This document shows, one piece after another, positions 32,396-42,043 of a stretch of DNA of 51,102 bases. Below the pieces are notes generated by a model. That model had not been told where the DNA came from, did no database searches, and worked only from the letters and a program-made list of their open reading frames with translations. This DNA is from a virus: positions 1-51,102 of the IMG/VR virus record IMGVR_UViG_3300042382_000381; one strand, written 5' to 3'. The position numbers and the translations under genes were made by a program. The stretch's first letter is position 1, and every line of letters begins with the position of its first letter.

Positions 32396-34033
32396 ATGGC
32401 TATTAAAAAATATTTTCCTGTACGCAATGACGAGTCCGCAGGGGACTTTGTTGCTAAAAAGGTAAATCCAGAAGACTCAAAGTCAATAAGCAAAATATTC
32501 AAGGTAGCCTCATTGGCTCTTGGATATCAAGGAACAAATTACTACTACGCAGGTAGAAGTAATTTTGAACCATCTCCTTATGACTTTGAAAGAATCCTTC
32601 AAGCAGTAGATACTGACTCATATGTCAAACAAGCTGTTTCAAAATATAAAGATCTATTTTGGAAAGAAGGCTGGAAAATAGTTGGAGAAAATCAAGAAGC
32701 TGTTTCTTATCTATACCAAAGAATAGATTACATGGAGATGGCAATGAAGAGACCATTCTTGGATCTCCTTATTGAAATGTCGGATCAGCTGATCAAGTTT
32801 TCAAATGTCTTTGCTGTAAAAGCAAGAGGAGACTTGAATGATTATTTCCCAAGAAATCTTACCCCAGTAAGTTCTACTCAACCAATAGTTGGTTATTATT
32901 TAATTCCTACTGAGCAAGTAAGAATTATGAGAGATAAGCATAATAGACCTAAGACCTATTTGCAAAGAACAGATCCATTGACTTATGCTCCTACTGATCG
33001 AGACCCAGTTTGGTCAGCTGACAGAGTAATACATTTATTCTTCGACAGAAAACCAGGCAGAGCTTTTGGTACGCCATACTTGTCTAACGTAATGGATGAC
33101 GTAGTTGCCTTAAGACAGATGGAAGAAGATATTCAAAATCTTGTTCACAGAGAATTATTTCCTTTATACAAATACATTATTGGAACGGCTGATCAACCAG
33201 CAGAGCCAGATGAAATAGAAAAGGCCGCTTCAGAAATAGAAAATCTAAGATCTGAAGGCGGATTAATTCTTCCATACAGACATGATGTTGATGTAATTGG
33301 AGTTGGTAAAGAAGGTCTCGATGCAACTAACTATCTGCAACACTTTAAAGAAAGAGTGTCTGTTGGCTTAGGTGTTGCTCCGCATCACCTTGGCATGACC
33401 ATGAATGGTGGAAATAGATCTATGTCAGAAAGATTAGATACATCGCTTTATGACAAGATCAAGCAATTCCAAAAACAATTTGCCGAGATGGTTAGATTAC
33501 ACATATTCAATGAACTTTTATTTGAAGGTGGATTTGATCCAATTGAAAATCCTATGGAATCATCGATGTCTGACAGATGCTACTTTAAGTTCAACGAAAT
33601 AGATACTGATACTCAGGTGAAGAAAGAAACACATATCATTCAAAAGTATGTTAATTCATTGGTTACTTTGACTGAAGCTAGAACTGAAATGGGAATAGAT
33701 CCTGAAGCTAATATGGATGATTTGTTTAGCGCAATTCAAACAGATCAGCAAAAAGATATTATTGATGCACAAGCCACAGCTAACCCTCCAGCTCCTGCTG
33801 CTACAGTCGCAGGCGACAAACAAACGCCAGCTAAAAAAGGCTCTAGAAACATGCCTTCAAAAAGAAAAGGCGTTGGCAATGTTATTAGACCACAAAATCA
33901 AAATGGAAGAAAGACTTCTCCAAATATAAAAAGATCAGATCCCGATTGGATTAATACTGTTGAGAACTTGCTCCAAGAGCAATATGATGTTAAGATAGAA
34001 GAATCAAACTTAACGATTCAGAGTGAGGAATAA
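32396..34033 (+). CDS. Portal protein
   Basis: A 545-aa protein with portal-type features: DTDSYVKQAVSKYKDLFWKEGW near residue 70, the stem/clip pattern VIHLFFDRKPGRAFGTPYL, ALRQMEEDIQNLVHRELFPLYKYIIG, and GVAPHHLGMTMNGGNRSMSERLDT, which is the conserved tail of many portals. The C-terminus is disordered and basic. It forms the dodecameric DNA gateway and the docking site for TerL. Confidence 0.85.
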   Translation: MAIKKYFPVRNDESAGDFVAKKVNPEDSKSISKIFKVASLALGYQGTNYYYAGRSNFEPSPYDFERILQAVDTDSYVKQAVSKYKDLFWKEGWKIVGENQEAVSYLYQRIDYMEMAMKRPFLDLLIEMSDQLIKFSNVFAVKARGDLNDYFPRNLTPVSSTQPIVGYYLIPTEQVRIMRDKHNRPKTYLQRTDPLTYAPTDRDPVWSADRVIHLFFDRKPGRAFGTPYLSNVMDDVVALRQMEEDIQNLVHRELFPLYKYIIGTADQPAEPDEIEKAASEIENLRSEGGLILPYRHDVDVIGVGKEGLDATNYLQHFKERVSVGLGVAPHHLGMTMNGGNRSMSERLDTSLYDKIKQFQKQFAEMVRLHIFNELLFEGGFDPIENPMESSMSDRCYFKFNEIDTDTQVKKETHIIQKYVNSLVTLTEARTEMGIDPEANMDDLFSAIQTDQQKDIIDAQATANPPAPAATVAGDKQTPAKKGSRNMPSKRKGVGNVIRPQNQNGRKTSPNIKRSDPDWINTVENLLQEQYDVKIEESNLTIQSEE

Positions 34034-34356
34034 TGCCATTCATTATAACATCAGACACTTCTAAGCAATACCTTAGAGAAGATGACGCAGTAAAAGGTTT
34101 TGAAATTGCAGTAGGCAATGGTCAGAGTCGTATGGCTCTTACAATTCTTGTTGACGTGATCAACGGAATCATGGACATCTTTAATGCTCTTGAAGATGAA
34201 TTAGCAGAAGAAGAGGAATCAGCACCAACACCAGTTGCTGTTGAGGAGCCTAAGTTGCAAAAGCAAGTTCAAGTTGCAGAAGCTACAGAAGAAGAAGTTT
34301 TGCCAGTAGCTAAGCCAGTAGCCAAAAAAGAAACAAAAACAACTGAAGAAAAATGA
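34033..34356 (+). CDS. Small acidic protein after portal
   Basis: A 107-aa protein with its start overlapping the portal stop (TAATG). Residues 1-60 are folded-looking (DAVKGFEIAVGNGQSRMALTILVDVINGIMDIF), then a long Glu/Ala/Pro/Lys tail. Possibly a head-assembly accessory. The stop overlaps the next gene (ATGA). Confidence 0.6.
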   Translation: MPFIITSDTSKQYLREDDAVKGFEIAVGNGQSRMALTILVDVINGIMDIFNALEDELAEEEESAPTPVAVEEPKLQKQVQVAEATEEEVLPVAKPVAKKETKTTEEK

Positions 34357-35138
34357 AACTAATTATAGGTTGTCCTATATATAAAAGAGAATGGATTTTT
34401 CCATACTGGGCAATGGCTATTGAAAGACAGTCAGTCCCTCTTAACGATGTAGGTTTTATTTTTGTTGTATCTTCTTCCGATCAAGGAACTATTTCCATGA
34501 TTAATAGATGGAAAGAAGTTTCAAAAAATTCAATTGGATTTGTTGACATTGTAGTCAAAGATGATCTTGCTCACCATGAGCATGATCCTAAGTCTAGACA
34601 GTGGACAATGTCTAAGTATCACAATATGGTCAGTTTAAGAAATACTCTTTTGGGTGAAGTAAGAAAATATCAACCAGATTATTTCTTTAGCCTAGATTCA
34701 GATATTATTATTCACAATACGTCAACTATAGAATTGTTAATAAGCCACATCAAAGATGGGGCAGACGCAGTTAGTCCATTGATGTTCATGACGCCAATTG
34801 GAACAGATTTCCCAAGCGTTATGACATGGTTGGACAAATCAGGCGATAAGGCCAACAGAGCCAGAAACTATCCACTTGGAAGTTATTTCAAGTCAGATAT
34901 TATTATGGCTGCAAAAATGATGTCAAAAGACACATATAATAAAGTTGATTACGTTTTTCATTCACAAGGAGAAGACCTTGGATGGTGTGCTAATGCCCGT
35001 GAAAAGGGCATAACAGAGCTATATTCAGCATCATATATATATGCCCCACACATCATGCACCAAGAAATGCTCGAAGCCTTTACTAAGGGTGGAGACCCAA
35101 GAATTTCTGTTGCATTTGAAAACATGGTAAAAATATGA
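34353..35138 (+). CDS. GT-A-fold glycosyltransferase
   Basis: A 261-aa protein. MKLIIGCPIYKREWIFPYW start, then the DxD-type motif FSLDSDIII near residue 110 for binding a nucleotide-sugar with metal, and a C-terminal GEDLGWCANAREKG acid motif. It resembles family-A (GT2/Anp1-like) transferases. In a structural cluster it probably decorates capsid or tail proteins, or host wall glycans. ATGA overlap with the previous gene. Confidence 0.75.
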   Translation: MKLIIGCPIYKREWIFPYWAMAIERQSVPLNDVGFIFVVSSSDQGTISMINRWKEVSKNSIGFVDIVVKDDLAHHEHDPKSRQWTMSKYHNMVSLRNTLLGEVRKYQPDYFFSLDSDIIIHNTSTIELLISHIKDGADAVSPLMFMTPIGTDFPSVMTWLDKSGDKANRARNYPLGSYFKSDIIMAAKMMSKDTYNKVDYVFHSQGEDLGWCANAREKGITELYSASYIYAPHIMHQEMLEAFTKGGDPRISVAFENMVKI

Positions 35139-35161
35139 TATCTTTATATAAAATTGTTTAA

Positions 35162-35170
35162 TGTTATAAA
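35162..35170 (+). promoter_or_regulatory. Extended -10-like promoter TGTTATAAA
   Basis: TGnTATAAA, 45 bp before the protease/scaffold start at 35215; nearby sequence is AT-rich. Confidence 0.4.
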
Positions 35171-35214
35171 AACAAATTTACTATATATACAGATTTTAAA
35201 AAATGGAGAATTAA

Positions 35215-36931
35215 ATGGCTTTTAACTTTGTGGAAACCTTTACGGTTCAGCTGCCAGATTTTGCTGATATGGATTTAGACTTCTCAGAATCACAAAATGC
35301 AAACAAAGGTTTAATCATTGAAGTTGCAGCTATCCATGAACGGATTGACTGGCAACTATAATAACTATTCTGCAATAGAATTAGAAAAAGCTCTCCAGTC
35401 ATGGGTTGAGCCTTATCCTAAGCCAATCATTTTGAACCATGATCTTAATTCAGAGCCAATTGGCCGTGTTATGGCAGCAAAGATGGATAAAGAAGAAGAT
35501 GGTTCACATTTCGTTCGTTTACAAGTTGCAATCACTGACCCAGTAGCAATCCAAAAAGTTCTTGACAAAAGATACTTGACGGGTTCAGTTGGCGGAAGAG
35601 CTGGGAAAGCAGTCTGCTCAATATCTGGAGACGACCTAGCATCTGAAAGTGCTGACGGCAGACCAAAGGTTCAAAAGTTTAAAAGAGGCCAAGTTTACAA
35701 AGGCAAGTTGGCATTTATCGACATGCAAGACATTTCCTTTAAGGAATATTCATTCGTCAACCAGCCAGCAGACTCTAAGTCTGGAGTAAGAAAGTCTTCT
35801 TCTGGAGATGTTAAAGTAGAAAACTCTTCAGATGACTGGGTAGCAAGAAGTTCTGCATTCGTACTTAATATGGATGAAGAAGATATATATTCAGTAGAAG
35901 AGCATAAATCGATTCTATCAGGTTTAAAATCTAAAGAATCTAAACCACTTTATCTACATCTAAAGGGCTCTTTCCTTACGGCTATTGCTGTTCATGAAAG
36001 TGAAAATTACAAATACAATAGCAACTCATTACTATCTAATGAGAATGATAATAATGAAGATCATGAGGAGAATTCAAAAATGGAAGAAAGCGTTCAGAAT
36101 GAGGATGTTTTGGCTGCTGTAGAAAGCCTTAGCCAAGATCTCTCAACAATTACCGCAGTTTCAGCTCAGGAATCGCAGGAACCTGTTGCAGAGCCAGCAG
36201 AAGAAGTAGTGGAAGTCAAGCCTGAAGAAGTTGAGACTGCAGAAGAAAAAGGCGCTGATTCAGAGCCGGTAGCAGAAAGCCAGGATATGGTTTCTGTATT
36301 AAAGCAAGCACTTGTTTTGGCTACTGAAGTTAAAGATCAAGATTTGGTTGACATCTTGACAGCAAAAATAGCTGCACAAGAAGAAGTAAAAGAAGAAAAG
36401 ATTTCTAATGAAACTTCAGAGTCGGTAGAAGAACAGGCTGAATTAGCTGTTGAATCTGTAGACGCTGAGGTTACTGAAGAAAACAAAGCAGTTGAAGAGC
36501 CAAAGGCAGAGCTCACTAGTCCAGAACAAGCTTCTGAGCAAGATGCCGATGACGCAAGTAAGAAGCTTCAATTGCTTGAAGAAGAAAATCAAAAACTCAA
36601 GAGCGCATTGCACAGAACTCTCGCAGAGAGAGTTGTGGACACAAAGATTGCAGCTGGAATTGAGGGACCTGAATCAAGAGAAGAGTCAATTGCAGAGCAC
36701 GTAAAGCGCACTGCATCATCGTTGGCTGATTCTCTAAGAGATCTAGCAGGAATGCCAGTAGCCAAAAAGGCTAAGGGCACAATGCCAGAAATCAGCTCGG
36801 AAATTGAAGCTGTTGAAAGTGAAGACAATGTCATCACAATTGACGGAGAACAAGAAGAGTCGAAAAAACAGGTTACCAATACTTCAGAGCAGCTTTTTGT
36901 AGATGCTCTCATGGGTCGTCGTAAACTTTAA
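35215..36931 (+). CDS. Prohead protease and scaffold, interrupted by +1 frameshift at CGG
   Basis: The ATG at 35215 (TGGAGAATTAA upstream) opens 42 codons ending IIEVAAIHE; then CGG at 35341-35343 leads to a stop at 35359-35361. Skipping the C gives GLTGNYNNYS and a frame open to 36931, for a 571-aa product. The junction IHE-GLTGNYNNY is the usual protease N-terminal pattern, followed by PKPIILNHDLNSEPIGRV (His of the active site), YLTGSVGG (Ser) and a disordered acidic scaffold region. A start within the second frame (ATG 35336) is possible but has no ribosome-binding site. The protease matures the capsid, and the acidic part acts as scaffold. Confidence 0.8.
35341..35343 (+). other. Apparent +1 frameshift site at CGG (site 1)
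   Basis: CAT GAA CGG ATT; skipping C gives GAA GGA TTG. Frame 35215 continues into frame 35342. First of four such sites. Confidence 0.75.
36080..36931 (+). CDS. Nested scaffold protein (internal start in the protease gene)
   Basis: GAGGAGAATTCAAAA-ATG, with the ATG at 36080 in the protease frame, would give a 283-aa product (MEESVQNEDVLAAVESL...) made of the acidic, Glu/Ala-rich helical C-terminal part. Nested scaffolds from an internal start are known for lambda C/Nu3 and relatives. The excess scaffold would direct capsid assembly and be cleaved by the protease. Confidence 0.6.
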   Translation: MEESVQNEDVLAAVESLSQDLSTITAVSAQESQEPVAEPAEEVVEVKPEEVETAEEKGADSEPVAESQDMVSVLKQALVLATEVKDQDLVDILTAKIAAQEEVKEEKISNETSESVEEQAELAVESVDAEVTEENKAVEEPKAELTSPEQASEQDADDASKKLQLLEEENQKLKSALHRTLAERVVDTKIAAGIEGPESREESIAEHVKRTASSLADSLRDLAGMPVAKKAKGTMPEISSEIEAVESEDNVITIDGEQEESKKQVTNTSEQLFVDALMGRRKL

Positions 36932-36958
36932 TCAATATATATTCTTAAGGAGAATTAA

Positions 36959-37720
36959 ATGTCATTAGCAAAATTTCGTAAAGTAGGAACTAAAACTGGT
37001 TCTGGTCGCTTTGTAGTTTCTGAGGGTATCGCCCCAGCAGCTTACTTGCTCCCATCACAGGGCCTTCCAACTTGGTACCTCGACAGTGAAGATGATCGTT
37101 TTGAAATCGTCATCACCAAGGGCACCATTCTTTCAGTAGTAGCTGACGCAAATGGTGATGCAAGAATTGTACCTGCAAACGGTAGTGGTTCAAGTGTTAC
37201 TTGGGGTGACGCGATGCCAGCATCGTGGGATCCATTGAATGGCGCAACACCAGCTTATTCGTCAGGTGCAACCGATTCTGTAGCAGTTGCTTCTTACTCG
37301 GTTCCAGTTGGCGTAGCACAGTATGACCTCTACCGTCCATTCGATAAGGGCACCTCACAGGGTGCAGGCTTTATCGCACGTGGTTATGTAGAGTATCCAA
37401 TGGTTTCATTGGTAAATGATGATGTAACGGTCGGTTCTTTAATCAAGGCTGATCATATGGGTCGCCCAGTGTCGTTAACAACGGCGTTGTGTGGTACAAA
37501 TCCTTACCTCCAGGTTGGTAAGGTTATTGAGGTAGAGAAATTTGCTACCAACTTTGATGACGGTCTGCTTTCATACATGCAGTTGCCATCAGATCCAGGT
37601 GCACTGAAGACAGTTTATGAGCTTACCCGCTCAGGATCGTTCTCAGGAAAACTGGGTATCCGTTCTAATCTGGATGTAAACAATGTTATTGGTGCATTCC
37701 GCGTCAATTTAACACTTTAA
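36959..37720 (+). CDS. Capsid decoration or head-stabilising protein
   Basis: A 253-aa beta-rich protein with AAGGAGAATTAA before the ATG, directly before the major capsid gene. GTILSVVADANGDARIVPANG and SVPVGVAQYDLYRPFDKG suggest a decoration-type beta fold. Richer in CGT/CGC and other high-expression codons, like the capsid gene, consistent with an abundant virion protein. Confidence 0.6.
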   Translation: MSLAKFRKVGTKTGSGRFVVSEGIAPAAYLLPSQGLPTWYLDSEDDRFEIVITKGTILSVVADANGDARIVPANGSGSSVTWGDAMPASWDPLNGATPAYSSGATDSVAVASYSVPVGVAQYDLYRPFDKGTSQGAGFIARGYVEYPMVSLVNDDVTVGSLIKADHMGRPVSLTTALCGTNPYLQVGKVIEVEKFATNFDDGLLSYMQLPSDPGALKTVYELTRSGSFSGKLGIRSNLDVNNVIGAFRVNLTL

Positions 37721-37753
37721 TTAAGAAAATAACACAGGAGGAATATTCCTAAG

Positions 37754-38809
37754 ATGAGCAAGACAATCCAAGAGCTCCTCTCGGGTCTCCCAGCATGGGA
37801 GACTGCACTAACCGAGGATGGACACGTAGATGAAAATAATAGAGTGACTATTAAAGAGGCTTTTTCGTCCCCAGACGCAGCAGCACTCTTTCCTAAAGTT
37901 ATCTCTCGTACCCTAAAGGAAGCAGCAGAGCCACAGTTACTCGTTACTCCGTTGCTTTCGACAGTGCGCCTAGGGAAAGGACGCTCCTTGGAGTTTCCAG
38001 CAGTTAATGCAATTCAGGCAGCAGAAATTCCTGAAGGACAAGAGTACCCAGAACAGGCACTCGCATTTGCTAAGCAGATTGAAGGCAAAGTCTCGAAGAA
38101 GGGCGTTAAGCTCTCCTTCACCGAGGAAGTCATTGCTGACTCCCTCTGGGACATTGTAGGTCTTCATGTTCGCGCAGCAGGTCGTGCAATGGCCCGTTTG
38201 AAGGAACAAATTGCCCTCAGTCGTTTCAAGGATGCAGCAAGCATTGTGTTCGACAATGAGAGTGGCTCATATGACGATACAACAGGTCGTGGGATTGACG
38301 GTGCGTTTAACAAAACCGTTACCTGGGATGATGTTATTGACATGGCAGCAGTTCTTATGGCAGAAAATCATATCCCAACAGACTTTATCCTCCACCCATT
38401 AATGTGGTCGGTATTCTTGAAGGATGCGATTTTCCACACTGGTGGCTCAGCAGCAGCAGTTAACACGAGTTGGGGATACCGTCCAGATTCAAAGGAAGGT
38501 GCTTTAAACAACACCGCTCCTATGGGTTTGAATGTTATCGTCTCACCTTTCGTTAGCTTCACTGCAAAGTCTGGCTCAACTCCAGCAATGTCAGACCTTT
38601 TCTTGATCGACCGCAATGAAGTGGGAACACTTCTTGTGAAAGATGACATGAGCACGGATCAGTTCGATGATCCTTCGCGTGACATCCGTCAGATGAAGAT
38701 GAAAGAACGTTATGACATCGTAATGCTTGGTGACGGTGAAGGTATCACTGTTGCTAAGAACGTTAGACTTGCTCGTAATTACGAGGTTCAAGTTACAAAC
38801 GAGATGTAA
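37754..38809 (+). CDS. Major capsid protein
   Basis: A 351-aa protein with AGGAGGAATATTCCTAAG before the ATG. The N-terminal arm is helical; TPLLSTVRLGKGRSLEFPA, KKGVKLSFTEEVIADS and HPLMWSVFLKDA fit the HK97-fold axial/peripheral pattern of phage capsid proteins. Codon use is the most CGT/CGC-rich in the late region, as expected for the most expressed gene. Position after protease/scaffold and decoration genes, with a strong terminator directly after, supports the call. Confidence 0.85.
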   Translation: MSKTIQELLSGLPAWETALTEDGHVDENNRVTIKEAFSSPDAAALFPKVISRTLKEAAEPQLLVTPLLSTVRLGKGRSLEFPAVNAIQAAEIPEGQEYPEQALAFAKQIEGKVSKKGVKLSFTEEVIADSLWDIVGLHVRAAGRAMARLKEQIALSRFKDAASIVFDNESGSYDDTTGRGIDGAFNKTVTWDDVIDMAAVLMAENHIPTDFILHPLMWSVFLKDAIFHTGGSAAAVNTSWGYRPDSKEGALNNTAPMGLNVIVSPFVSFTAKSGSTPAMSDLFLIDRNEVGTLLVKDDMSTDQFDDPSRDIRQMKMKERYDIVMLGDGEGITVAKNVRLARNYEVQVTNEM

Positions 38810-38852
38810 TAATAAAAACCTTAGGGTAGTTATAGTTACGGTTACCTTAGTG

Positions 38853-38888
38853 ACAAGGGGCGGCGAAAGCCGTCCCTTGTTGCTTTTC
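38853..38888 (+). terminator. Rho-independent terminator after the capsid gene
   Basis: A 12-bp stem ACAAGGGGCGGC/GCCGTCCCTTGT (one G-T pair) closes a GAAA tetraloop and is followed by TGCTTTTCT. It lies 44 bp after the capsid stop. Confidence 0.88.
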
Positions 38889-38936
38889 TCGGAAAAGTTT
38901 GTTACTAATTAGTTAGTTTTTTGTAAGGAGAATATT

Positions 38937-39722
38937 TTGTCACTTCCTTTAATAGATAGCATAGTCGCCATTGACGTCAATATGGTGGTAATCAAATTCG
39001 GGAAAACAATTAAAATTAGTAGTTTAAAAAATGAAAACTTTATTGTTCAAACAAATGCCGCAACACCATCTGCTGTTAGCAATCCATTTGCACCTATTCA
39101 AACTTTAGTTGATTATAATCAAATATCAAGAACATTAAGACTCTATTGGGATGATCAAGTTGAACTTGCTTCTGATCAAGAATATTTAATTAGATTAGTT
39201 AATTTTTTAGACGCAGTAAATGAGTCGATAGATGAAGAGCAGGTGTTATTTACCTGGAAAGGCGATGACGCAACCCCATCTTCATTTTCTTCCGTTAGAG
39301 CACCAGATGTTACAGAAATCTTAGTTGAAGACAAGTCAGTAAGAACAGACGCTTACACCAGCATCCAAATTCTTGCTAAGAACCCAGAGTTCTTTGTTTC
39401 TGAAGTATACCCAGTAAATGGTGACTTTTACTTAGGTAATGACTTTAATATGGGAAGAGCAGTCATAGTATTTAATGCAAGGCCAGCATCGAACTACCTA
39501 AGTAATACATACTTTAAATGCCAAAGAAAAAAGATACAAAGAACACCATCAAGATGGGAAAACATCTCTACAGTAATCCAATTGCATTCTTGGAAACCAG
39601 AAGTCTTTATTGATTTCCCGTCACTATTAGACGCAACCCCAGCATATTATACTGAGGACAAAGAGTATTTTGAAAGTGGATACAAATACAGAATTGTAAT
39701 ATCTAAAGATATTGGTGTTTAA
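38937..39722 (+). CDS. Virion protein with Ig-like N-terminus
   Basis: A 261-aa protein starting at TTG with AAGGAGAATATT upstream. The N-terminal 100 residues (VVIKFGKTIKISSLKNENFIV ... LRLYWDDQVELASDQEYLIRLVN) resemble SbsA-type Ig-like domains. The rest is unrecognised. Probable head or tail surface protein, starting a new transcription unit after the terminator. Confidence 0.6.
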   Translation: MSLPLIDSIVAIDVNMVVIKFGKTIKISSLKNENFIVQTNAATPSAVSNPFAPIQTLVDYNQISRTLRLYWDDQVELASDQEYLIRLVNFLDAVNESIDEEQVLFTWKGDDATPSSFSSVRAPDVTEILVEDKSVRTDAYTSIQILAKNPEFFVSEVYPVNGDFYLGNDFNMGRAVIVFNARPASNYLSNTYFKCQRKKIQRTPSRWENISTVIQLHSWKPEVFIDFPSLLDATPAYYTEDKEYFESGYKYRIVISKDIGV

Positions 39723-39724
39723 AA

Positions 39725-40135
39725 ATGGCTAATTTAGTTTATGGCAAAGCTAAAACTGGTCTTTTAACAGGATTAATAAACACTTCTGCTTCTCAATATG
39801 CTGTACTGCTAATCGATAAAAGACTTTATTCAATCAATGCAGTAAATGATGAATTTGTTTCAAACATTCCAGCATTAGCTATAAAAAAAAGAACTGGAAA
39901 TATCAGCGGGATAACAGTCAGTAATGGCGTGTTAGACGCAAGTGATTTAACAGTTGTGCACGATGGCTCCTACTTTGACGCAATTATCTGTTATCAAGTA
40001 GGTAGCACAGATGCTAATTCGAGATTGTTTTTTTACATAGATTCTTCAACAGGTCTACCATACGAAGGTAGTAATTCTAGTTCTTCAATTACTATTGTGT
40101 GGAGTAACACAGTTAGTAAAATATTATCATTATAG
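39725..40135 (+). CDS. Hypothetical virion protein
   Basis: A 136-aa beta-rich protein (MANLVYGKAKTGLLTGLINTSASQYAVLLID...). Starts 2 bp after the previous stop. No family recognised; probably head-tail junction or fibre-associated. Confidence 0.55.
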   Translation: MANLVYGKAKTGLLTGLINTSASQYAVLLIDKRLYSINAVNDEFVSNIPALAIKKRTGNISGITVSNGVLDASDLTVVHDGSYFDAIICYQVGSTDANSRLFFYIDSSTGLPYEGSNSSSSITIVWSNTVSKILSL

Positions 40136-40142
40136 GAAAAAT

Positions 40143-40481
40143 ATGGCCACTCAATATCCAGCATCTTTAGACAATTTCGTTAATCCAACTTCAACTGATA
40201 GACTCGATTCTGTATCTGTTCCCCACCACAAACAGCATACAGACATTAACGACGCTGTAGAAGCCTTACAGACCGTTATAGGGTTGAATCCAGCAGGTTC
40301 ACACCTAACTGTTAAAGATAGAATAATTGCAGCTGAAACAAATATTTCCGCTCAATCAGTTTTAAATGGTTTGACCGATGTTACTATAAATACAGCTGCT
40401 AGTGGACAAATTTTACGTTACAACGGATCTCAATGGGTCAATTACGCAGAATCAGATCTTGTTGATGGAGGAAATTTTTAA
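40143..40481 (+). CDS. Small fibre-attachment-like protein
   Basis: A 112-aa protein; the ATG at 40143 is chosen because it starts the conserved MATQYPASLDNF module, with AGGAAAAAT before it. The pattern PASLDNFVNPTSTDRLDS ... HTDINDAVEALQTVIGLNP is familiar from phage tail-fibre N-termini, and it ends with ASGQILRYNGSQWVNY, a motif repeated in the fibre genes that follow. Confidence 0.65.
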   Translation: MATQYPASLDNFVNPTSTDRLDSVSVPHHKQHTDINDAVEALQTVIGLNPAGSHLTVKDRIIAAETNISAQSVLNGLTDVTINTAASGQILRYNGSQWVNYAESDLVDGGNF

Positions 40482-42023
40482 ATGTCTAATATTTTAAGAA
40501 TTAAAAGAAGAGTCGCTAGCGGTTTACCAGGTGCACCAAGCTCTTTAAAGAACGCAGAATTAGCATTTAACGAAGCTGACAATACCCTTTACTATGGTTT
40601 TGGCGATGATGGCAACGGTAATGCAAATAATATTCCAGCAATTGGTGGTATTGGTGCATTCGTATCACTTACGACTTCTCAAACGCTAACTGGAGATAAA
40701 ACCTTTTCTGGAACAGTTGTTGTTCCAACGCCAACGGCAAACGCTCATGCTACAACAAAACTTTATGTTGATCAACAGGTATCTAATGTTAGTAACATTG
40801 TTGCAAACGTTGCTACGGCATTTACAGTTTCGGGCGACTCTGGATCAAACCAAACAATTACTTCAGGCACTGATACACTAACAATTTCTGGTGGTACTGG
40901 CTTAAGTTCTGTTGCAGGTGCGACTGATACAATCACGATAAACCTTGACAACACCACAGTAACTGGTGGCTCATACGGTGGCGCAGGAACTGTTGCGACA
41001 TTCACTGTTGATGCCCAGGGTCGTTTGACAGCAGCTGGTAATACGGCAATTTCTTTGACTTCTTCAAACCTTGACAATACTGCGGTAACTGCTGGCTCTT
41101 ATGGAGCTGCAAATTCAGTGGCAACATTTACAGTAGATGCAAAAGGAAGGCTGACAGCAGCTGGTAATTCGGCAATTGCAATTACCGGATCACAAATTAG
41201 CGACTTGTCAACCGCAGCAGTAACCTCACTCACTGGTACCGCAAATGAGGTTACAGTATCTGCAGCAAGTGGGGCAATTACGATTGGCTTACCAGACGAT
41301 GTAACGATTGGCAATAACTTAACCGTAACTGGTGATTTAATTGTGAATGGAAATACAACAACTTTAAATACAGCAACTCTTGTTGTTGAAGATAAAAATA
41401 TTGTTCTAGCTAACGCAGCATCGCCTACAGATATAACAGCTGATGGAGCTGGTATAACAATACTTGGTTCAACAAACAAAACTTTCAATTGGGTTGACGC
41501 AACAGACGCTTGGACATCGTCTGAACATTTAGATCTAGCTGCTGGAAAAGTTCTAAAAATAGGAACATCTGAAGTATTATCAAATACTACTCTAGCTTCA
41601 AGTGTTGTTAACTCAAGCTTAACTTCAGTAGGCAATGTTACCTCAGGAACCTGGAGTGCAGGGACAATAGCTATCACTTATGGTGGCACTGGTGCAACAA
41701 CTGCGTCTGGTGCTAGAACCAATTTAGGTTTGGCTATAGGAACTGATGTTCAAGCCTATGATGCAGAACTCGCAGCAATAGCTGGCCTTACATCAGCAGC
41801 TGACAAGCTCCCGTATTTTACAGGAGCAAATACTGCAGACTTGGCTACGTTCACCACATTTGGTAGAAGCCTTGTAGATGACGCTGATGCAGCAACAGCA
41901 AGAGCAACTATTGGTGTTGGAACTATTGCAACACAAAATTCAAACAACGTTACAATTACAGGTGGATCTATTTCTAACTTGACGACATTTGATGGTATCA
42001 CATTTGATGGTGGAACCTTCTAA
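40482..42023 (+). CDS. Tail fibre protein
   Basis: A 513-aa beta-rich protein. The N-terminus (LRIKRRVASGLPGAPSSLKNAELAFNEADNTLYYG) is a fibre anchor type; the body has repeats of the form TVTGGSYGGAGTVATFTVDAQGRLTAAGN, as in cyanophage and actinophage fibres. Host-recognition role. It starts right after the previous stop. Confidence 0.75.
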   Translation: MSNILRIKRRVASGLPGAPSSLKNAELAFNEADNTLYYGFGDDGNGNANNIPAIGGIGAFVSLTTSQTLTGDKTFSGTVVVPTPTANAHATTKLYVDQQVSNVSNIVANVATAFTVSGDSGSNQTITSGTDTLTISGGTGLSSVAGATDTITINLDNTTVTGGSYGGAGTVATFTVDAQGRLTAAGNTAISLTSSNLDNTAVTAGSYGAANSVATFTVDAKGRLTAAGNSAIAITGSQISDLSTAAVTSLTGTANEVTVSAASGAITIGLPDDVTIGNNLTVTGDLIVNGNTTTLNTATLVVEDKNIVLANAASPTDITADGAGITILGSTNKTFNWVDATDAWTSSEHLDLAAGKVLKIGTSEVLSNTTLASSVVNSSLTSVGNVTSGTWSAGTIAITYGGTGATTASGARTNLGLAIGTDVQAYDAELAAIAGLTSAADKLPYFTGANTADLATFTTFGRSLVDDADAATARATIGVGTIATQNSNNVTITGGSISNLTTFDGITFDGGTF

Positions 42024-42043
42024 GTAAAAAGAAAGGTTTTATA

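Noticed and set aside
35336-36931. Protease starting at ATG 35336 without frameshift
   Set aside because: No ribosome-binding site, and it would discard the upstream IIEVAAIHE segment that completes the usual protease N-terminus. Kept as the main alternative for this one site only.
41099-41677. 192-aa and similar long minus-strand ORFs opposite fibre genes (also 43627-44496)
   Set aside because: Antisense shadows of low-complexity Thr/Ala/Val-rich fibre coding; no ribosome-binding sites, and composition mirrors the sense strand.
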